From: Corynebacterium incognita
GTDB taxonomy: Bacteria; Actinomycetota; Actinomycetes; Mycobacteriales; Mycobacteriaceae
Length of the DNA: 64,000 bases
Assembly: GCF_014217255.1 (NCBI RefSeq)
Contig: NZ_CP059404.1
Coordinates: 744,001-808,000, forward strand
Direction of reading: 5' to 3'
Part shown: in pieces, positions 60,485-64,000 of the stretch
How positions within the stretch are numbered: position 1 is the first letter of the stretch
How the letters are laid out: each line of letters begins with the position of its first letter
Notes under the pieces: generated by a model
The model's input: only the letters and a program-made list of their open reading frames with translations
Databases searched by the model: none
Told to the model about the DNA's origin: nothing
Program-made: the position numbers and the translations under genes

Positions 60485-61549
60485 CTACTTGCTAGCCACG
60501 ATCGCACGGGCGATAGCGTTGACCACGAAGGTCAACACGAACAGGACCAGGCCGGCGGCGATGTACGCACCCGAACGGGTCGGGTCGTTAAACTCCGGCG
60601 CGGCACGAGCAATCGCGGTAGCGAAGGTCGTACCACCATCGAACAGGGACCAGCGGAACTCGGTGGACGGGCCCACGACCATGTACAGCGCCATGGTTTC
60701 ACCCAGCGCACGGCCGAGGCCGAGCATCGCACCGGAGATGTAGCCGGACAGACCGAACGGAAGCACGGTCATGCGAACAACTTCCCAACGCGTTGCGCCC
60801 AGAGCCTGAGCAGCCTCGATGTGGCCCTTCGGGGTCTGCACGAACACCTCACGGGCGGTGGCGGCGATGATCGGAAGAATCATCACGGCCAGAACAATGC
60901 CACCGGTGAACATGTTTCGGGCGGTGCCGAAGGACGGGGAGTTGGAGTAGGTGGTGAACAGGAAGAAACCGCCCGCCCACGAGTGCAACCACTCGTAGAA
61001 CTTGGACAGCAGTGGGCCGAGAACGAGCCAGCCCCACAGGCCGTAGACGATCGAGGGAACGGCAGCGAGCATGTCAACCAGGAAGCCCAGAGGCTTCACC
61101 AGGTTCTTCGGGCAGTAATTAGCCAGGAAGATAGCAACACCGAGTGCAATCGGCATGGCCAGGACGAGCGCCACAATAGACATCGTGACAGTCGCGGCGA
61201 AGAGACTCGGGATACCGAAGGACATGTTGGCCACGTCGGAGGTGTCCCAGTCGCCAGAGTAGGTGAAGAAGCCGCCAATGCCATTGGCGTTGTTCTGCAT
61301 CGCCGGGACGGCTCGGATAACCAGGAAGACACCAATCGCCGCGATGAAGATGGTAATGAGGCTGGCCGATGCGGTGGACAGGAATTCGAAAATGCGGTCA
61401 CCGGGGCGCTTTACGCCGCCTTCAGCAACGAGCTCGGGTTGCTCTTCGGGCTTGGTCGCCGTGGTGGTCGGAACTACAGAGTGGCCGTTGATGTCGCGGT
61501 CGTCCGCGATCTCGACGTGGTCACCTTTAGTCGAGTTGTAATCTGCCAT
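60485..61549 (-). CDS. pstC: Phosphate ABC transporter permease PstC
   Basis: A 354-residue permease with a 55-residue soluble N-terminus and six helices. The coupling loop is IEAAQALGATRWEVVRMTVLPFGLSGYISGAMLG. The ATG at 61549 has GAAGGA 10 nt upstream; a longer frame to 61567 lacks support. pstS lies 174 nt upstream with a hairpin in between. Confidence 0.95.
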   Translation of the reverse strand: MADYNSTKGDHVEIADDRDINGHSVVPTTTATKPEEQPELVAEGGVKRPGDRIFEFLSTASASLITIFIAAIGVFLVIRAVPAMQNNANGIGGFFTYSGDWDTSDVANMSFGIPSLFAATVTMSIVALVLAMPIALGVAIFLANYCPKNLVKPLGFLVDMLAAVPSIVYGLWGWLVLGPLLSKFYEWLHSWAGGFFLFTTYSNSPSFGTARNMFTGGIVLAVMILPIIAATAREVFVQTPKGHIEAAQALGATRWEVVRMTVLPFGLSGYISGAMLGLGRALGETMALYMVVGPSTEFRWSLFDGGTTFATAIARAAPEFNDPTRSGAYIAAGLVLFVLTFVVNAIARAIVASK

Positions 61550-61617
61550 GTGGCTAGGATCCTTCAACTTCGGAGAATATACAATGCAAGTGGCACAACA
61601 AATAAGTGTGCTTAACG

Positions 61618-61659
61618 TAACTATGCCCCCACAGCGGTCTCGCGTGCGGGGGCCAGTTA
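61618..61659. other. Hairpin between pstS and pstC
   Basis: TAACTxxGCCCCC pairs with GGGGGCxAGTTA around a 16-nt loop. There is no T-run. It probably stabilises the upstream pstS mRNA or attenuates read-through so that the binding protein exceeds the permease. Confidence 0.6.
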
Positions 61660-61723
61660 TCTAGTCCAGCGCGCCACTCGATTGCGGGGCACTGGACATT
61701 CAATCACAACCTAGGAGGCTGAA

Positions 61724-62839
61724 TTACTTAGCCTCGATTGCCTTGACTGCCTCAACCAGGCGGTCGTAGTGCTTGCCGGTGACTGGGATGTGGCCAGCCT
61801 CGGTCAGGCCCTCATCCTGGTGAGCCAGAGCGGTCATCAGGAAGTCCTTCACCTGGTTAGCGGTTGCCTCGTCGTAGCCCTTGGAGCAAACGATCTCGTA
61901 GGTGGTCAGGATCATCGGGTATGCGCCCTCATCCTTGGAGGAGAACAGAGCCTCGGAGTCAACAACCATGTTGTTGCCCTCGCCCTTGAACTTCAGGTTC
62001 TCCAGAGCCTTACCCACGGACTCTTCGTTCAGCTCGGCTGCGCCGGCACCGAAGTCAATCTTGGCAACGCCCAGGCCAGCCTGGACAGCGTGGGAGTGCT
62101 CAACGTAGGTGACGCCACCGTCAATCTGGGAAACCTGGGTGGTCACGCCGGAGGAGCCGTCAGCACCCTCACCAACACCGGTCGGGAAGTTCTTACCCTC
62201 GCCCTTCCAGTCCGCAGCAGCGGAGAGGAACTTCTGGAAGTTGGAGGTGGTGCCGGACTCGTCCGCACGGTAGACAACCTTGATGTCCTTGTCCGGAAGC
62301 TCAACGCCCTCGTTGTCCTTCTTGATGGCGTCGTCGTTCCACTTCTTGATGTCGCCCTTGAAGATCTTGGCAACGTTCTCGGTGGACAGGGTCAGCTCGT
62401 CAACGCCCTCCAGGTTGTAGGCGATAGCCACAGGAGCGATAACGAACGGCAGGTGCCAAGCCTCGGAACCCTCACAGCGCTTTTCTGCTTCCTTGACCTG
62501 CTCCTCGTCCAGAGGGGAGTCGGAACCAGCGAAAGCAACCTGGCCACCCAGGAACTGGGTCTGGCCGGAGCCGGAGCCGGACGGGGTGTAGGAGAGGGAC
62601 TGCTTGCCGTCAGTCATTTCCTGGAACTTCGCTGCGAAGTAGTCCATGGCGTTCTGCTGAGAGGAGGCACCCTCAGCAACGAGCTGGCCCTCAGCGTCAG
62701 ACAGCGCGTAGCCGCCTGGCATTTCAGCCTTCTTAGCTTCCTTGTCGGAGGAGGAGGAGTCGGAGCAAGCCACGAGAGCGGAGGAGCTTACAGCTACGAC
62801 GCCGAAGATAGCGGCGGTGCGCTTAAAGTTGCGAATCAC
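61724..62839 (-). CDS. pstS: Phosphate-binding lipoprotein PstS
   Basis: A 371-residue extracytoplasmic lipoprotein that captures phosphate. The signal peptide ends in the lipobox SALVACS with the lipidated cysteine at residue 25, followed by a Ser-rich linker. The phosphate loops GASSQQNAM, SGSGSGQTQF, AGSDSPL and RADESGTTSNFQKFL are all present. The first gene of pstSCAB, with a Pho-type direct repeat about 190 bases upstream. Confidence 0.96.
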   Translation of the reverse strand: MIRNFKRTAAIFGVVAVSSSALVACSDSSSSDKEAKKAEMPGGYALSDAEGQLVAEGASSQQNAMDYFAAKFQEMTDGKQSLSYTPSGSGSGQTQFLGGQVAFAGSDSPLDEEQVKEAEKRCEGSEAWHLPFVIAPVAIAYNLEGVDELTLSTENVAKIFKGDIKKWNDDAIKKDNEGVELPDKDIKVVYRADESGTTSNFQKFLSAAADWKGEGKNFPTGVGEGADGSSGVTTQVSQIDGGVTYVEHSHAVQAGLGVAKIDFGAGAAELNEESVGKALENLKFKGEGNNMVVDSEALFSSKDEGAYPMILTTYEIVCSKGYDEATANQVKDFLMTALAHQDEGLTEAGHIPVTGKHYDRLVEAVKAIEAK

Positions 62840-63030
62840 GGGAAAACCTTTCCGGTGCAGGTCAGTCAGTACATAGTCCGAGCAACACCGAGTCCTACAA
62901 ATGTAGAAAGCGGAGTCCGCACCTCACCCCAAGCGCCTAGGTCCCCAGGCCTTCTTGAGGCAAAGCACAGTCGCCTGTTGCTCACGTCTGGCAAAGCTAT
63001 CCGGCACAGGTTAAGCGCAAGGGGCATTTA

Positions 63031-63049
63031 CGGTGAACAAAAGGTTAAC
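63031..63049 (-). promoter_or_regulatory. PhoR/PhoP-type direct repeat upstream of pstS
   Basis: On the minus strand GTTAACCT-ttt-GTTCACCG: two 8-bp units with 6 identical bases and an 11-bp period, the layout of PhoR (C. glutamicum) and PHO boxes. A further TTAACCTG lies at 63007-63014. TAGCTT at 62994-62999 could be the -10. Confidence 0.65.
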
Positions 63050-63079
63050 AATCCAGAATATGACATGACACTTATCACA

Positions 63080-64000
63080 TCACGCGTACACCGCATGCTC
63101 CTCACGCACCTCGAACCCGTAGGCACGATACAAACCCATAGCCGATTCGTTATCTGATTCGACATACAATATAACCAGTTCAGAGCCTGTTTTCACGAGG
63201 TGTTGTAGACCCGAAACGAGGAGCGGTTTGCTCAATTTTTGCCCCCGAAACCCCTCGCCAACGCCGATCACATAAACCTCAGCGGTCGCAGGGGTTTCGG
63301 CGTTGTGGCGCTTCATCCAGTGGAACCCCGCTAGCCCTGGCTCCCCCCTATCGGGGAGGTTCCATAGCAACATGACGTCCTCTGGACGATACCAATCCGT
63401 CTCTCGCGCGCGGTCCAGACGAGCTGCGTCCCAGCCCCCTTGCTCGGGGTGCCAAGAAAACGCCTCGTTATTCACTCGCAGCCACTCCGAGTCCACCAGC
63501 TCCTGCCCCCAACGCTCCGCGGACTCGGTGTAGTTCAGCAATTCAAAGCCCCCGGGCATCTGGATGGCCGACGCCTCCCCCGCGACGTCGATAAGCTCCT
63601 GCCCACCGAGCCCCAGCACGACGAGGGATCGCTTCTTGCTCAGCCCCAACGACTCCGCACAACGCTGTGCCGGCTCCAGGTTGCCGTGCGCCCACAGCTG
63701 CAATCCCGGCGCGCCCGCCGTAATATGCTCCACCATCTCCTTCGCCACTCCGCGGCGACGGAACATCGGCGCGACCACCAATTCTGCCTGCGCCGGAGTC
63801 ACCTGCTCTGTCTCTTCTTGCTGCGCCGGGGCCAATGCCGCAAATCCCACCAATTGACCCTCGCACAACGCAACCACATGCATATGGCCAATCCTCACGT
63901 CGCTGAGGCCGCGGAGGAATTGTTCTGACAGCGGCGGCACTCCGTCGGCGGACTCCGCAGCTTCTACTACCAGCTGCGCCGCGGCCCGGAGTCGCTCGGC
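63080..64000 (-). CDS. mshD: Mycothiol synthase MshD (N-terminus beyond window)
   Basis: The acetyltransferase that finishes mycothiol from acetyl-CoA and Cys-GlcN-Ins. At least 306 residues are visible, in frame to the window edge. Two GNAT repeats: the first contains LVVAPMFRRRGVAKEMVEHI, the second VYVIGVGEGFRGQKLSKPLLVSGL and LYVESDNESAMGLYRAYGFEV, the active one. Cysteine for this step comes from CysK/CysE encoded in the same window. It is placed upstream of pstS on the same strand, with about 240 bases between, as in C. glutamicum. Confidence 0.93.
   Translation of the reverse strand, partial: AERLRAAAQLVVEAAESADGVPPLSEQFLRGLSDVRIGHMHVVALCEGQLVGFAALAPAQQEETEQVTPAQAELVVAPMFRRRGVAKEMVEHITAGAPGLQLWAHGNLEPAQRCAESLGLSKKRSLVVLGLGGQELIDVAGEASAIQMPGGFELLNYTESAERWGQELVDSEWLRVNNEAFSWHPEQGGWDAARLDRARETDWYRPEDVMLLWNLPDRGEPGLAGFHWMKRHNAETPATAEVYVIGVGEGFRGQKLSKPLLVSGLQHLVKTGSELVILYVESDNESAMGLYRAYGFEVREEHAVYA

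Overview
The window is a high-GC actinobacterial chromosome segment, almost certainly from a Corynebacterium. The support is a single-chain type I fatty acid synthase followed by acpS, a RamA-type acetate regulator beside murA, a mycothiol synthase (mshD) beside pstSCAB, the serB-like/ctaD/nrd/rpmJ block, a MurA with aspartate in place of the catalytic cysteine, and many genes with a -10 hexamer 7-8 nt before the start codon (leaderless transcripts). The species cannot be named from the sequence alone. I see no prophage, insertion sequence or CRISPR array. Most of the window is core genome.

Layout. 1-9.5 kb: fatty acid synthesis (acpS, fas). 9.6-17 kb: an SPFH membrane protein, tRNA-Leu, two small membrane proteins, rdgB, rph, a metallo-beta-lactamase-fold phosphodiesterase, murI, a rhomboid protease, a DUF2017 protein and clpS. 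17-24 kb: pncB, a DinG-type helicase, a PTH2-type hydrolase, a shortened SerB-like protein and ctaD. 24.4-29.1 kb: class Ib ribonucleotide reductase (nrdH, nrdI, nrdE, nrdF) with paired NrdR boxes, then rpmJ. 29-35 kb: sugar transporter, nadE, fructosamine-kinase-like protein, and a YhgE/Pip membrane protein whose partner ATPase gene is out of frame at a run of nine C. 35-41 kb: tRNA-Ala, DsbA/MauE thiol pair, two fluoride channel genes, and a MacB-type ABC exporter. 41.4-47.4 kb: a complete rRNA operon (16S-23S-5S) on the minus strand. 47-52 kb: murA, ramA, cysK, cysE, a small GNAT protein. 52-53.7 kb: five tRNA genes, a CsoR-type copper sensor and a decayed SRPBCC gene. 53.8-64 kb: succinyl-CoA:acetate CoA-transferase, dus, phoU, a frameshifted cytochrome P450, pstBACS and mshD.

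How the genes work together. Phosphate uptake (pstSCAB, phoU), cysteine synthesis (cysE, cysK, then mshD for mycothiol), deoxyribonucleotide supply (nrdHIEF) and acetate metabolism (ramA, CoA-transferase) are the coherent physiological units. Their control sites can be read directly: a Pho-type direct repeat before pstS, a TAGAC-N6-GTCTA McbR box before cysK, two NrdR boxes 32 bp apart before nrdH, and GC-run RamA-like sites before ramA.

The main curiosities are a SerB homologue that has lost its phosphatase core, homopolymer frameshifts in the YhgE-partner ATPase and the P450, a two-copy family of palindromic elements beside tRNA genes, a deletion-damaged SRPBCC gene, and three convergent gene pairs whose stop codons interlock in a palindromic tetramer. 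I found no clearly new multi-gene system.
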